Shown here: in pieces, positions 10,951 to 22,232 of the stretch
Layout of the letters: each line of letters opens with the position of its first letter
Position numbering within the stretch: position 1 is the stretch's first letter
Assembly: GCF_037038585.1 (NCBI RefSeq)
Contig: NC_092523.1
Span: 3,229,001 to 3,293,000 of the forward strand
Direction: 5' to 3'
DNA length: 64,000 bases
From: Patagioenas fasciata
Taxonomy: Eukaryota; Chordata; Aves; Columbiformes; Columbidae
The notes under the pieces: generated by a model
Seen by the model: only the letters and a program-made list of their open reading frames with translations
Told to the model about the DNA's origin: nothing
Databases searched by the model: none
Made by a program: the position numbers and the translations under genes

Positions 10951-12370
10951 AAGCAGGTGGCATGGCAAAGTCTACAACTGAGCACTTGACTATCTTCCCT
11001 GCAAGCAGGAGAATTCCCCAATTTCAGAGTTAGTTTTACTGCTTTGAGCAGTCTGCTTGAAGCTCTCTAGGATGAGAGAAACCCCAATGGCCAAACCACA
11101 GTCAGTACCTACACACACAGAGCACCTGCCTGGGGCGTTGGCTCTGCCTATATGTCCTCCAGGGAGGCTTGGGATGCATTTTCCCTCTCACCCCAAAACC
11201 AACATCTCTAACACACAGCACTGTAATAAAACCTAGGCTGGAGCTTCATAAGTCAGCCATTAGAAGAATTACTGGATACTTCTGATCTGGGCCCTTCCCC
11301 AACCTAAATATACTCGCCTTCAGCCACATATTGCTGCTTTTATTCAGCCCAAGTATTCACCAGCTTCTTTCTATTCAAATAATACTAAAAACATGCTCAT
11401 ACAAGGGTCAGCATGTCTTAATATACAACTAGTATTTCAGCAAAACCCCAGGAGCAATCAAATCATCACTCAAATAGAAATAGTCTAGCCAGATATCCAC
11501 AAAGAAGCCTTTTCCATCATTCCAGGAAACAGCCCCTCAGCTGTCTCCAGCAATCCTATTGTGAATAAATGTCTTTTGCCACTTTCCCAGAACATCCACA
11601 AACACAGAGGGTTTCAAATCCAGAGAGGACAGCACAGAAAAACCAAGATTTACAGTCTCAGTGAAGGCAAATAGATTGCCCTGCCATGTAGTCCTCTTTC
11701 TTCAACTGAGGTGGAATGAGCTCCAGCCCCACCGATGATCCTCATAGTATGAAGCAGAAAAAAATTGGGTCTTCTGAGTTTCTTTTGTCCCTGACCAGTC
11801 TTTAAAAGCGTAATTGGTACAGTGTAAGTGTTGTTTGGCTTGACAAGGGTTTGCAGAGTCCAGTCAATGTTGAGGTTTGGAGACAGTGTGGCACTCAAAT
11901 ACTGCAAAGGGTTTTGAGCATTAATATCCTTTCCATTCATTTCAAGCCCAGCTGTCCCTTTGCAGTGAGTGGGTAATGATATATCATGGAGCAATTGAAC
12001 ATCCACTCTCCATTTTCTGAGGCTGGGTTTTATCTACATGGGGTTTTTTTGCTCTTCGGGCTGGTAGCCACAGGTGCGTGAGGTCTCCTGATTTTGCACA
12101 TTGCTCTAAGCAAACAGCTCATTGCCAAGCTTTGTGTTTCCAGCATCACTGCCTCTTTCATCTTGATATGCTAAAAAAAGAGCAAGCACCTGCATAGCTG
12201 TGGTCTTGTTCTACTCTTTCAGCTTCTCTGGTGGCGAGGTCAGGAGCAAGAGCTTGCTCTGTACTCTGGGTTTCTTACCAGCCTAGTATTTACTTTTACA
12301 TTAGAAAAGCTTTGTAGATAGGGTGCTGAATCATCATCCATCCTTTTTGCCTTCAATTACATAGAACTGT

Positions 12371-12588
12371 AGAATCATAAAATCATAGAACAGTTTGGGT
12401 GGGAAGGGACCTCTCAAGCTCCCCCAGTGCCACCCCTGTCATGAGCAGGGACATCTTTACTAGCTCAGGTTGCTCAGAGCCCCGTCCAGCCTGGCCTGGG
12501 ATGTCTCCAGGGATGGTCAACCTGGGCCAGGCCCTCAGCACCCTCAATGTCAAACATTTCTTCCTCGTGTCCAGACTGCTCCCTTTAG
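12371..12588 (-). mobile_element. CR1 LINE fragment, internal deletion
   Basis: Minus-strand CR1 of the same subfamily as 21817-22232. It has the tail on the left ('agaatcataaaatcatagaa'), then 'catgagcagggacatcttta', 'ttgctcagagccc' and 'ggcctgggatgtctccaggg'. Compared with the copy at 21817 it lacks about two dozen bases after 'tctccagggatg' (the 'cttcatccaccacctctctg' block), a small internal deletion. It is truncated at about 12588. Confidence 0.93.
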
Positions 12589-15239
12589 GAGAGGCATGAA
12601 AACAAGCATAGGAGGATACTGATCACCATGGTCCTTCTGGATGCACAAGACATCCTCACCCTGAGTCAAGGAGTTAAATCAGATAGAAACTCCTCCACAC
12701 CCTCAGCAGACGTGCAGGTTGCGCATCATCTTTGAACCCCTGAACCCTTCTCTTCACTGGGTTTTCCTGCCCAGCAAAGGAAGGTCCAGATGTGTGTCTA
12801 GTTCAACCAGAGGTGAATCCCACATGCTGAGGGCAGGAGTCACCAGGTCAGTCTGATCCATCAGGCAGTCACTCCTTGTACCAGACCATCTATTTTGCAG
12901 CCTGGCTTCACAGACAGAACAAAATCTACACTTTATGGAGATGTCCTCCCCGTTTCTTCTCTCTGCTGCCTGGCTGGCCTGGACTCATTCAGCTGACTCC
13001 CCACCAAACATCCCTCTGGGATTTCCAGCAATTACTGTGCCAGCCAGCAGAAATATTTTCCTCGACTTACCTCCTCCCACTGAGAAACTTTCCCACTTGG
13101 TTGTCTGTCAGCTTCTCCCCATGGGCAAGAGGTCCTGGCCGAGTGCCTCATCTCCATCACTTGCCCTGTAGCTTTTTTTTGGAGGCGGTGGGAACGGGGA
13201 AACAACAGTTCAAATTAATAGAAGAATTAACAAATCTATTGAAGGCTGAAACACAAAGACCTCACTTTTGGCTCAGGAAGTCTCTGGGCTGCAAATTGCA
13301 GGCTGACTGAGTGTTGTGGGGAGGTTTTGCTCCATAATGTCCCTTTTCTTGTGCTCATCCTTCACCATTGGCTGCTATTGCCACTGCCAGGAGATAAGAC
13401 ACAGGGTCACTTGGACCTTGGCTCTGAGCTGCCATGGCTGCTTGTATATGCAGCTTCTACAAGTGCATTAAAAATACATTGCAAAGACCTTGAGAGAGAT
13501 GAGCTGAAGCCTTCCCTACCCTTCCACATTTTCCCTTCTGCTTATTTAGTCAAAGATCAGAATTTTTGCATTTTGTATTGTTCAGTATTTGTATGGTATT
13601 AATACTGTGTTTGTTGTTCTCTGTTGGTTTTGTATCGTGCACCTCTTTTTCCCCTGTTGGTTGTTTAGCGTTAGAAACAGGCGCAGAATACATTTCCAGT
13701 TACCTTATCTGGCTTTGATGTGGACTGAAAGTTTTGTAGTCCCTAAGGTGAGAGTAGAACTGTTATGTTACAAAAAAGGCTTCTTTCTTCTAAAAGAGAC
13801 TTCTGAGCAAATGAAGGCCTAGCTGAAACAAAGGTTTATAAATACTCCGAAGAGAAATTGCTTCTAATTTCTTATTACAGTTTCACTCTTGTTTCAGTTC
13901 TGATTTCATAGCTGTCCTAGTTATAAGAAACTACAGCAAAAACAAGGCTGAGAAGCACCATACAACGTCCTAGTAATAGCAAGAGCAGCAAGTGCAACAA
14001 AATGTAGAAAATGTCACAAAAACTTAAAATACGTTATATAGATCCAAATTAATATGAGAAGGAATTAAACATTACTTACCCTTTCTTTAATTTTTATTTC
14101 TTTTTCAAGTGTCTAGGGTTGTTTTCTCACCCAGCTGAAGTTCCCTGTGCATCAGTCAGCTTAAGGTTTGTAGGGAATATTTTGGTAGCTGTTTCGGCCA
14201 AGCAACCTCTTCAGAACCCTTAGTGGGATGTGTGACTTTGTCTTTGGCTGTTGTGTTGTTCTCCTTTTATTTAGCATCTCCTCCCTTTATGTTGGTAAAG
14301 GCATTGGGTGACAGATACTGCCAGGGGAGGCTTTAGACTGATTTAATGCAAGCCAGGGAGGGGATGAGTAGGCTGAAGTGTTTGTGCAAGAAGTGAGGCT
14401 GCTCTACATCACCTGAGCACTAATGGGCTAAAGAAAACATAAATGGGATTTGAAACAAGAGCCTATAGTCCTTTTTCCTTTCGTGAAAGTTTTAGGGAAT
14501 TCTAATATAAACGAAGAATTTGGCTTATCACATATTACTTACAGGACTTCATTATTTTTAAAAAAACAAGAGAGGGACTAAGCGCAGCTATTCTGTTTAT
14601 TTGAGTTATTACTTGAGAACAGTGTTCAAATATAAAAATAGATTTTTACTTCAAATTCTTCAAACACTTTGAAGGAAATTTGGTTGCTTGTTTGATCAAA
14701 TGTTCCTTGAACACATACAAACCTTTCCTTTTAACATCCATGGTCTTACCTTATTCACTCATAGTGTGCCTACTGAAGTGTTGAACACTAAGTGAGAAGC
14801 AGTTCTATCGGATTTCTTTCTGATGTATCACTTTCCAAACTGGAATGTAAAAAAGTAATGACTGCAGGGTATTTGCTCTGGACGGACACCCTGGGTCCAG
14901 GCGCACACCAGCTCCATGGGAGCAGAGCAAGCACCCAGCAAGTTCAATGCTCCAGCTGGTAACTCTGCTCCATAGCAGATGTGTATGGAGGTGCATCCAT
15001 CACAGCAAGGCCACCAAGAACAGATACTGCCCTCCTGCATCCAGTGACTTGCAATTAACTTCTTTATTCAGCCATGATGTCTTTGCATTTAATTATGTGT
15101 AAGGGAGCTTCTAACATTGAGCTACACAATTGCTTCTGGAGCTTAGGTAATGTTTTCTGGTGTCAGGGCAAGGTGACAAATGCCGTGTGTGTCTGCATTG
15201 AAAGAAAATCATGATCCCCTCTGTTATGGATCCCAGAAT
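12589..15239. other. non-coding stretch, nothing recognised
   Basis: Ordinary AT-moderate sequence. A 144-codon plus frame (12876-13310) and smaller frames show no domain. No known repeat and no RNA gene seen. Confidence 0.4.
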
Positions 15240-15469
15240 TGCACCAGGGGACGTTGAGGTTGGATGTGGGGAACAATTTCTTCCCCAAAGGGCTGTGGGG
15301 CATTGGAACAGGCTGCCCAGGGCAGTACTGGAGTCACCATCCCTGGAGAGTTGGACAGATGGAGATGAGGTTCTCAGGACATGGGGCAGTGCCAGGGGTG
15401 GGTTATGGTTGGACTCCATGATCCTGAGGGTCTCTTCCAACCAAAATGATTGATTCTATGATTCTATGG
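15240..15469 (+). mobile_element. CR1 LINE 3' end, same subfamily as 1-224
   Basis: Begins at 'gcaccaggggacgttgaggt', continues with 'acaatttcttccccaaaggg' and 'ggctgcccagggcag', and ends with 'ccaaccaaaatgattgattc' and two attctatg octamers. It is closely similar to 1-224, with few substitutions and short indels, suggesting a recent burst. 5'-truncated and non-coding. Confidence 0.95.
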
Positions 15470-17188
15470 CCTCATGGGAGTACTGATGCCACTCACATAC
15501 CTTGCACATCATTCTTGTGGTTGGCAAATTCAGAGTAAGCTGAGGAAGTCCCATGGTCACAGAGAGAAGGGATGCGAGGAGACATCTGTGGCCAGGAGGG
15601 CTGAGGACAATGGGGAGTCTTAAAACGACATTAAAAACAGAAGGAATTTTCACAATGGTCTTGAGCCATTACCAGATTGAAATGGAAAAAAAAAAAAAAA
15701 GCGTTGATAATGATGAAGGCAGAAAAGTTCCCTAAATATTTCTGCTCTGTAGTTGGGAATAGCCAGATAATGTAATCACCGCCTAGATGGTGAAATGCTT
15801 TCCATTCCAACAGTAACCCCCTAAGGGGGGCTTGGGCAGCAGCTATTAATTCTTGACACGGCTGGGTTTAGATAACTGCACCCAAGAGTTTTAAAAGGGC
15901 CGCCTGAGGAGGTCTCTGGAACATTAATGATGGTTTTTTTTCACTTGGTTTGGGTGGTTCTGAAAGACGAGAGTCTGGCTAATGTCATAACTATGTTTTT
16001 CAAAAGGTAAATGGGATATCTTAGGAAAGTGCAAGTCCGTTAGTCTGGCATTAGTCCCAGGCAAAATAATACAGAATCTCACACAGGACGCAATAAATTA
16101 AGGGAAGATAATTAATAGAGGAAGGAAATTAAAGGAGGGGGTAACAAAACTAAGGCCAAGTAGTAATCCTGTCAAGTGAATTTGGTACCTTTTTAAAATA
16201 AGATCACCAGTTTTTACAGAATCGTAACAGGCTTGATCTTACAGGTTTTGTCAAATAGTTAGAGAAAGTGGTGCTTCGAGTTAGTCCTGGTTTTAGTTTG
16301 AGTTAGCATTACAATGGTACGCAACACATACAGAAGACATTAAATAGTTCTCAAACTGGCTAATTAATATGATTCAAATGGTTATTGTAAATGCAGTAAT
16401 AAATGTATTGGCTGTGTTTTCACTGGGGTTGGGCAGAAAGCATTTCCATGCTATTTAACATTTGAATTAATGACCTGAAGAAAACATACAGTCGCTGCTG
16501 ATAAAACCTTTCAGATGACCCAAAGAGCAGGGAAGTCATAAAAGATGATGGAAGGAATTCTGCAATACAAAATAATTTGATTCTTTTATTGCCACACAAT
16601 CAGGATGCATTTGAATGTGGCCAAGTATGAAGGTAGACAGCAGTGATTCACGGACATGGGCTTTGGAAATTTGGGAGTGTGGTGGAAATAATGTGAATCT
16701 GGGCTCCCATGGGTGGTTGGAGACCAGAGGACTGATGTGACCGTGGTATGCAGAAGTGGTACGGAAACTTAAAGTAGAAATGGGAGGACTGTGCTTCCAT
16801 GGGCCCAGTCCTCCTGGGACCAGCATTGGAAGATGGTCTGCAGTTCAGGGAGCCACAGCTTGCAGAAAGCATTGACAGCTGGAAAGGGTTGGTGGAATCA
16901 TGGGATGATTAATGGAAGGAAGACATGCCTTACCATCAGAGACAGCCGGATTTCAACTTCGAATGAACAAACACGGAATTTTCATGCTTTTGGTACTTAA
17001 GGCATTCAGCAAATGTGGGCCATGAACTGAGCTCTCTGATAATCCTTTGTTTTCTCTGGTGATTGTAGAGGGTCTGAGCCTCCTAGATGAGGTATTCCAG
17101 AGTTGTTCCTGAATTTAGGCAATGGGAATGGCCCCCTGATCTCAAGATGAGCAACGAAGTTGGTGAAAGGTCTAGACAACAAGTATTC
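15470..17188. other. non-coding stretch with a short poly-A run
   Basis: A 15-base A run lies at 15686-15700, without a recognisable retroposed body upstream. The rest is AT-rich single-copy sequence with no gene or known repeat seen. Confidence 0.4.
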
Positions 17189-17476
17189 AGAGGAGCAGGA
17201 GAGGGACCTGGGGGGTTCAGCTGGAGAACAGGAGCTGAGGGGAGACCTTCTGATCTCTGAACTGCCTGAAAGGAGCTTGGAGCCAGGGGTGGTCGGGCTC
17301 TGCTCCCCAGGAACAAGCGCCAGGAGCAGAGGAAACGGCCTCAAGTTGCGCCAGGGGAGGTTGAGGTTGGATGTGGGAACAATTTCTTCCCCAAAGGGCT
17401 GTGGGGCATTGGAACAGGCTGCCCAGGGCAGTGCTGGAGTCACCATCCCTGGAGGGCTGGACAGACTTGGAGATGT
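17189..17476 (+). mobile_element. CR1 LINE fragment missing its 3' tail
   Basis: Plus-strand CR1. It starts around 'gagagggacctggggggttc', passes through 'gagaccttctgatctctgaa' and the 'gcgccaggggaggttgaggt' block, and stops abruptly in 'ggctggacagacttggagat'. The last roughly 100 bases and the octamer tail are absent. CR1 copies are normally truncated at the 5' end, so loss of the 3' end points to a deletion or rearrangement after insertion. Over its length it is nearly identical to 40440-40700. Confidence 0.93.
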
Positions 17477-19242
17477 GCAGCCCTAGCAGCACCAGCTGCT
17501 CGGTGTCACTGGCACTGCTAATGCATTCGGAAATCAAAGTGGCTTGACAACAAGCACAATCAAAAGCAGGGTCTTTTAACCCTCTTCAACTGATCTCAGT
17601 TCGCTGTTGTCAAGGTTGCACAAGCTTTCCTGGAGATGGCTGGTTTACATCAAAGAGGCAGTGGATTAACAAGGGAAGTGGTACATTTTCTCTGACAGAT
17701 TCTGTTCTCACCTGGGCTCTCCATGACCTTTTGCTGTGAAATTAATCTGATTCCATTAATTTCCTAAACTATCTTCAAGAGCTGCCCGGGCTCTTCGAGA
17801 GCTGCCTATTCTATATCTATTTCCAATAAAACACCCCAAACTGGCAACCTTTATTCTTTTATTTTCATCCAGCAGTACCCTCAAGTCCTTCTCCACAGGG
17901 GTGCTCTCGATCCACTCATCACTCAGCCTATATGCATTTTTGGGATTGCCCTCAGTAAGAAAGCTCTTGCAAAGCCCATTAACACAAAACAAGATAATTA
18001 GCACATATGCCTTAACATAGGAAACTTCTTTGTAAGGAAGCCTAATCTCAATTTCTTCATCTGGAGAAGCGTGTCTTCTTGAGCTCTCGGTTAAACAAAG
18101 CTGGGAGTACCAGGGAATAGAATTTCAGAAACAGCATTAAAATCACCCTAATGATTGGAGTAATTAACAAGCAGTGGAGCCTGCCTCAGCTGGGAGGTTT
18201 CCTCAGCCCTGTGGTTATTCATTATGGCATTTGTGATTTTTCCGTCTGAGATGGCCTCAGAATTAGGGGGTGGAGATATTATTTCCTAGACACAGTGTGG
18301 TTCCTGCTGAGCTTCAGAGGCGGTGGTGTGGGAACTGCGTCGGACACTGTGACCTCCAACTACAATGTGAGTCACGACAGAAATTATTGTCCTCTGTCTC
18401 GAGAGGAGAGCTTCACCCTGCACATGATGGCCATGAAGCGGGTTGTGAAGGGGTTGGGAGATACAAGAGGATATTTTTGTGGGTTGGTGTTGAGTAGCAA
18501 CCTGTCCTTGGCTCTTCTTGGATGCCAGAACGGGGAGATGTAAGTGCCCTACAAGCAAGCCCAAATTTGAAGGGACAGCAAGTGCTGCAAAGTCATTTCC
18601 CTTCAACTTAAGTTGCTTCTGGTCTTCTTAGACCCTGCTACTGGGAAGCTCTTTTCTCCTACGTGTTTCCTAGCTGAGCTAGAAAAGATCAAGCAAAAGA
18701 GGGCAAAAAGTGATTATGTCAACAAAACATGTTCTCACATCAGCACAAAAGTGAGCATCACAACACTGTTTATTGGCCAAGAAGGGTTCTGGCACAGAAA
18801 CCCACAACTTCAAGCTGAAGTTCAGTCTGGTGCCTTCAAAGGGCTGATGGCCTCCAAACTCCAGAAGATGACTTAACTCCAGTAAAATCAATGAGAAAGC
18901 TCTAGATTTACCCAAGATCAGAATATAGCCACAAGGGCAGGTTGCTCCAGCTTAGTTCAGATAATGGGTTTAAAACACAACCCAAAATGCAGCACAGCAT
19001 CTACTGCCTCATTGCCTGATTGTGTAAAGCAAGGACAAACTTGTGGGTTTTGCCCCAAGAAAATGCTTTAACTCCTCCGACCCGCTGTAGCTGGGTAATC
19101 CTCATATCACTGAGCAGTTATACTTCATTATCTCAATACTTCATTATCTCAATACTTCATTATCTCACCCAAAGCTCACCAAAGTCTATGAAATGACCTC
19201 GGGGAGGGCAGTAGGTGCTAGACCTGGTTGTGCTAACCTGCT
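17477..19242. other. non-coding stretch, one small tandem repeat
   Basis: Contains the 16-bp x 3 tandem array listed separately. Nothing else is recognised. Open frames of about 80-106 codons on both strands overlap each other at 18270-18606 and look like chance. Confidence 0.4.
19121..19168 (+). repeat. 16-bp tandem repeat, three copies
   Basis: The unit 'tacttcattatctcaa' occurs three times head to tail at 19121, 19137 and 19153. Only the final base of the third unit differs. Such perfect short arrays usually reflect recent slippage. Confidence 0.93.
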
Positions 19243-19298
19243 AGGTATGGTTGGACTCGATGATCTTGAGGGTCTCTTCCAACCAAAATTATTCTATC
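19243..19298 (+). mobile_element. very short CR1 3' end
   Basis: Only the last 55 or so bases of a CR1 remain: 'ggttggactcgatgatcttg', 'agggtctcttccaaccaaaa', ending in attctatc. The upstream bases do not match the other copies, so this is a severely 5'-truncated insertion. Confidence 0.85.
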
Positions 19299-21816
19299 AC
19301 CAGAGCACATGCTGGAAATGTTCACTGCTTTTATTACATCCCCACCAGGAAAACACTGGATTTTATTTGTTGAACAGATGAATATAAAGATAAGAAAAGC
19401 ATAATAAGAGCCTTAATATGGACAGAAAAGTAGGGGAGAGAAATGGAATGCCATTATTGTTTGCAGGAAGATTAATACATCATCAAACAGAAAAGCTGTC
19501 GGATTTCTAAACCTTATGTAACATTTTTTGTGGCAGCTGCTTTCTGGGACATCACAAAAGAGCTTTTGTCATCAACACCTGAAGGGTTTTCAGCTGTCTC
19601 TTCAAGAAAGGACTGCAATGACAGATCCAAAAATGCTTGACAAATTCTTCTTTATTCTGCTTCTTTCTTTTATTTTCTGTCTTTTTTTTTTCTTTCCTAG
19701 GGATAAGTGGGTTCTTTGAACGACGCTTAATGGACCCAATGCATGATAACACTCATTCGGCATAAGAGAGGGATCCGGCACACAGAGCTCATGGCTGCAG
19801 AGCTCAGGTTGGAAGTTCACAGCTGTGTCCCCAGTTCACTCCAGTATGGGATGGGGCAAGTGTGGCGGGACAAGGTGCTTGTGACATTTAGCCAGTTTTC
19901 GCGTTTTCTCCTCTGACATCCACCCTGTGAAGCTCTCTGGGATGAGAGCCTTCACCTTTCCAGTGCCTTCTCCAATACTGACATTTCAAAAGGCACCGGT
20001 GAACTCAGGGGCAGAGTTAGCACAGGACTATTCACACCAGCACTTACTGACTGTTGTCTCCTTGTAAATGATAATGTGTTCTCTACAATGTAATAGAACA
20101 TTATCTGGTGAAACTGAGGGGCTTACTCCTCATTGGGAAAAGCAGAAACTCTTAAAATACACAGATTATGGTATTCAGTCAAAAAGAAACACAGCTGAAA
20201 TTGCTTGGTTTGGACTATACTGCAGAATTTCGCTGCTGATGACTGCAACTACTTCTCTTTTTCTTAGAAACGAATCTTTTGGCTATTGAGAATATGCAGG
20301 ATACTTTGCCTGAATGCAGAAAAAAAAAGTCCCCACATTCTATGCTGTAACCTTGATTAACTAGCAGTATTTGGGTACTCTTCATTTGCAAACTGTTGCT
20401 GAAGGGATCTCACCCTTTACTTCATGAGCTTCTGCAGGTGACACCAGGAGACGGTGACACCTTCCCCTGTGCAACAGACATCTGCAAATATTTGTGAACA
20501 ACGTTTTCATTGCCACTTCCTCCCTTTGATTTTTTTTTTCAACTGTAAACATCTTTGGAATGACACGCTTAAATCTAATAATGAAATTAGGAAAACAGTT
20601 ATCCTAATTAGAAGTTGATGACAGATCTACATACAGCATTATATGACTTTCTTTCTATTTGCCATTGAAGGTCATCACGAGAAGATGTCCAGACTGACAC
20701 ATCCAGTCAGCAGCCTTGCTCCATGAGAGAACATCTGTTTGGGTTAAGATAACAAAAGCAAGTTGGTTTTACTCTTAGGAGAAGGTATGAGTTCACATAA
20801 GGAGCTGAAAACCGTGTGTCTTCACTCATAGCCTTGACCAGGCTACTAACTGGGACAAATGTCAAAACTGTAGTCTTGCTAAAAGGTGATGAAAGGGAGA
20901 GTTTGGGAGCCACAAATGTTTCTCTGTCATTCAGTGTTTCTCCAAACCACATGGAGAGATTATTTCTTTACTCCAAAGTCATGGCACGTCTCCTGTGCTC
21001 TTTGGCCATCATCAGTCTTGTAGTTTTTGCTTCCCTCCTGCTTTTTTCTTTTTCTTTTTATAAGAATGGATGTTCAGCTGCTTAAATATATCTACTGTGG
21101 CAAATTCACCTGCACAATTTTAGTCTTTCAGCACAAGTGGCCTCCCGATAGCATTTCCGAAGTTAGGTTGCAAAGTTGTCCTGGTTGTCCCATCAAGGGA
21201 CATGAGTTGATCCCATTCTTGGGATACATGGTGAGTTGCTCTTCCAGACTTTCTGTTCTGCTTCCCAGTTGCTTTTTCTCTCTGCTCTCACCCCACCGGG
21301 TTCATACTGGTGGAGCAACAAACATCCCCTGTGCCTGCTGGTGCAGTCCAGCTCAAGCCAACCATGAATGCAGCTGTTGGCTCTCACTGGGACCAGAGTG
21401 AAGGAAAAGCTATCAGGTCTATTTTAATATACTTCAATAACCACTATTTTGTTGTTGTTGTAGGCCTCCCTGATTTCAGTTTGTGTTTCCACAGCAAACT
21501 GCCCTGTGGAGTAATTCCCAGCAGTGTGAAGACTCTGACAAATGCCAGCTCGGTGACAGAGCGGCGTCGCTGCAGCTGGAGATTTTCTGTGTGTTTTATG
21601 TGGTTCATAGAGAATGCACACTGCAAAACTGAAAATGCTTTCTAGGAAAATGTCTCTGTTGACAATTCACAAGAAATAAATGTTTTATGTGGCACAGTGT
21701 ACTCAGCATGTCCCAGTTTTCGTGGTCCAAAGCAAGTCCAGTTTGTGTGCGACATGCTCCTCTCTCACTTCTAGCCTTGAGCCCATCTTGCCACCACATC
21801 AGCCAAGGTGAAATAT
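19299..21816. other. non-coding stretch, nothing recognised
   Basis: AT-moderate sequence with several T-rich tracts (for example 19664-19700, 20529-20541). The tract before 19700 resembles a splice acceptor (pyrimidines then CTAG), but no open exon or donor follows. No known repeat seen. Confidence 0.4.
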
Positions 21817-22232
21817 CACAGAAACATAGAATAGTTTAGGTGAGAAGTGACCTTCAAAGCTCATCCAGTCCATCCTGCCATGAGCAGGGACATCTTCACC
21901 AGCTCAGGTTGCTCAGAGCCCCATCCAGCCTGGCCTGGGATGTCTCCAGGGATGCTTCATCCACCACCTCTCTGGCCAACCTGGGCCAGGCTCTCACCAC
22001 CCTCAGGAGCAACAATTTCTTCCTCATGTCCAGCCTGAATCTCCCTCCTTTAGCTTAAAACGATCACCCCCTGTGCTATCACAACAGGCCCTGCTCAAAA
22101 GTCTGTCCTTATCTTTCTTATCGGCCCCTTTTAAGCACAGAAAGGCAGCACTAAGGTCTCCCCGGAGCTTCTCTTCTCCAGCTGAACACCCCAACTCTCT
22201 CAGCCTGTCCTCCTAGCAGAGCTGTTCCACGT
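21817..22232 (-). mobile_element. CR1 LINE fragment (416 bp)
   Basis: Minus-strand CR1 with its 3' tail on the left ('cagaaacatagaatagttta'), the conserved 'catgagcagggacatcttca' and 'gcctgggatgtctccaggga' blocks, and 'acaatttcttcctcatgtcc'. It continues further 5' than its relatives into 'aagcacagaaaggcagcact' and 'ctcagcctgtcctcctagca'. It is the inverted counterpart of 492-800 and 47184-47437. Confidence 0.95.

Larger units (their letters stand above)
9328..12370. other. GC-richer tract with long minus-strand open frame, no gene called
   Basis: No known repeat apart from the simple tracts listed separately. The minus strand is open for 344 codons from 10504 down to 9470. It overlaps a 165-codon plus-strand frame (9420-9917), and its translation has no recognisable domain, signal peptide or repeat. 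It includes a proline run opposite the G-rich tract at 10242-10272. CpGs are somewhat more frequent between about 9420 and 10060. A 118-codon minus-strand frame at 12006-11650 is also unrecognised. From 11100 to 12000 the plus strand is rich in A and C. Confidence 0.3.

Noticed and set aside
11650-12006. 118-codon minus frame with a protein-like look, considered as a retroposed gene piece
   Set aside because: I could not match it to any family, and no poly-A tail or flanking repeat supports retroposition.
15686-15700. Poly-A run as tail of a processed pseudogene
   Set aside because: No recognisable transcript sequence or AATAAA signal lies just upstream, and no target duplication was seen.
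17006-17446. 146-codon minus frame resembling the one at 40249-40731
   Set aside because: Both lie antisense to CR1 copies of the same subfamily.
19664-19740. Splice-acceptor-like tract ending CTAG at 19700
   Set aside because: The frame behind it closes within a few codons in the track orientation and no donor follows at a sensible distance.
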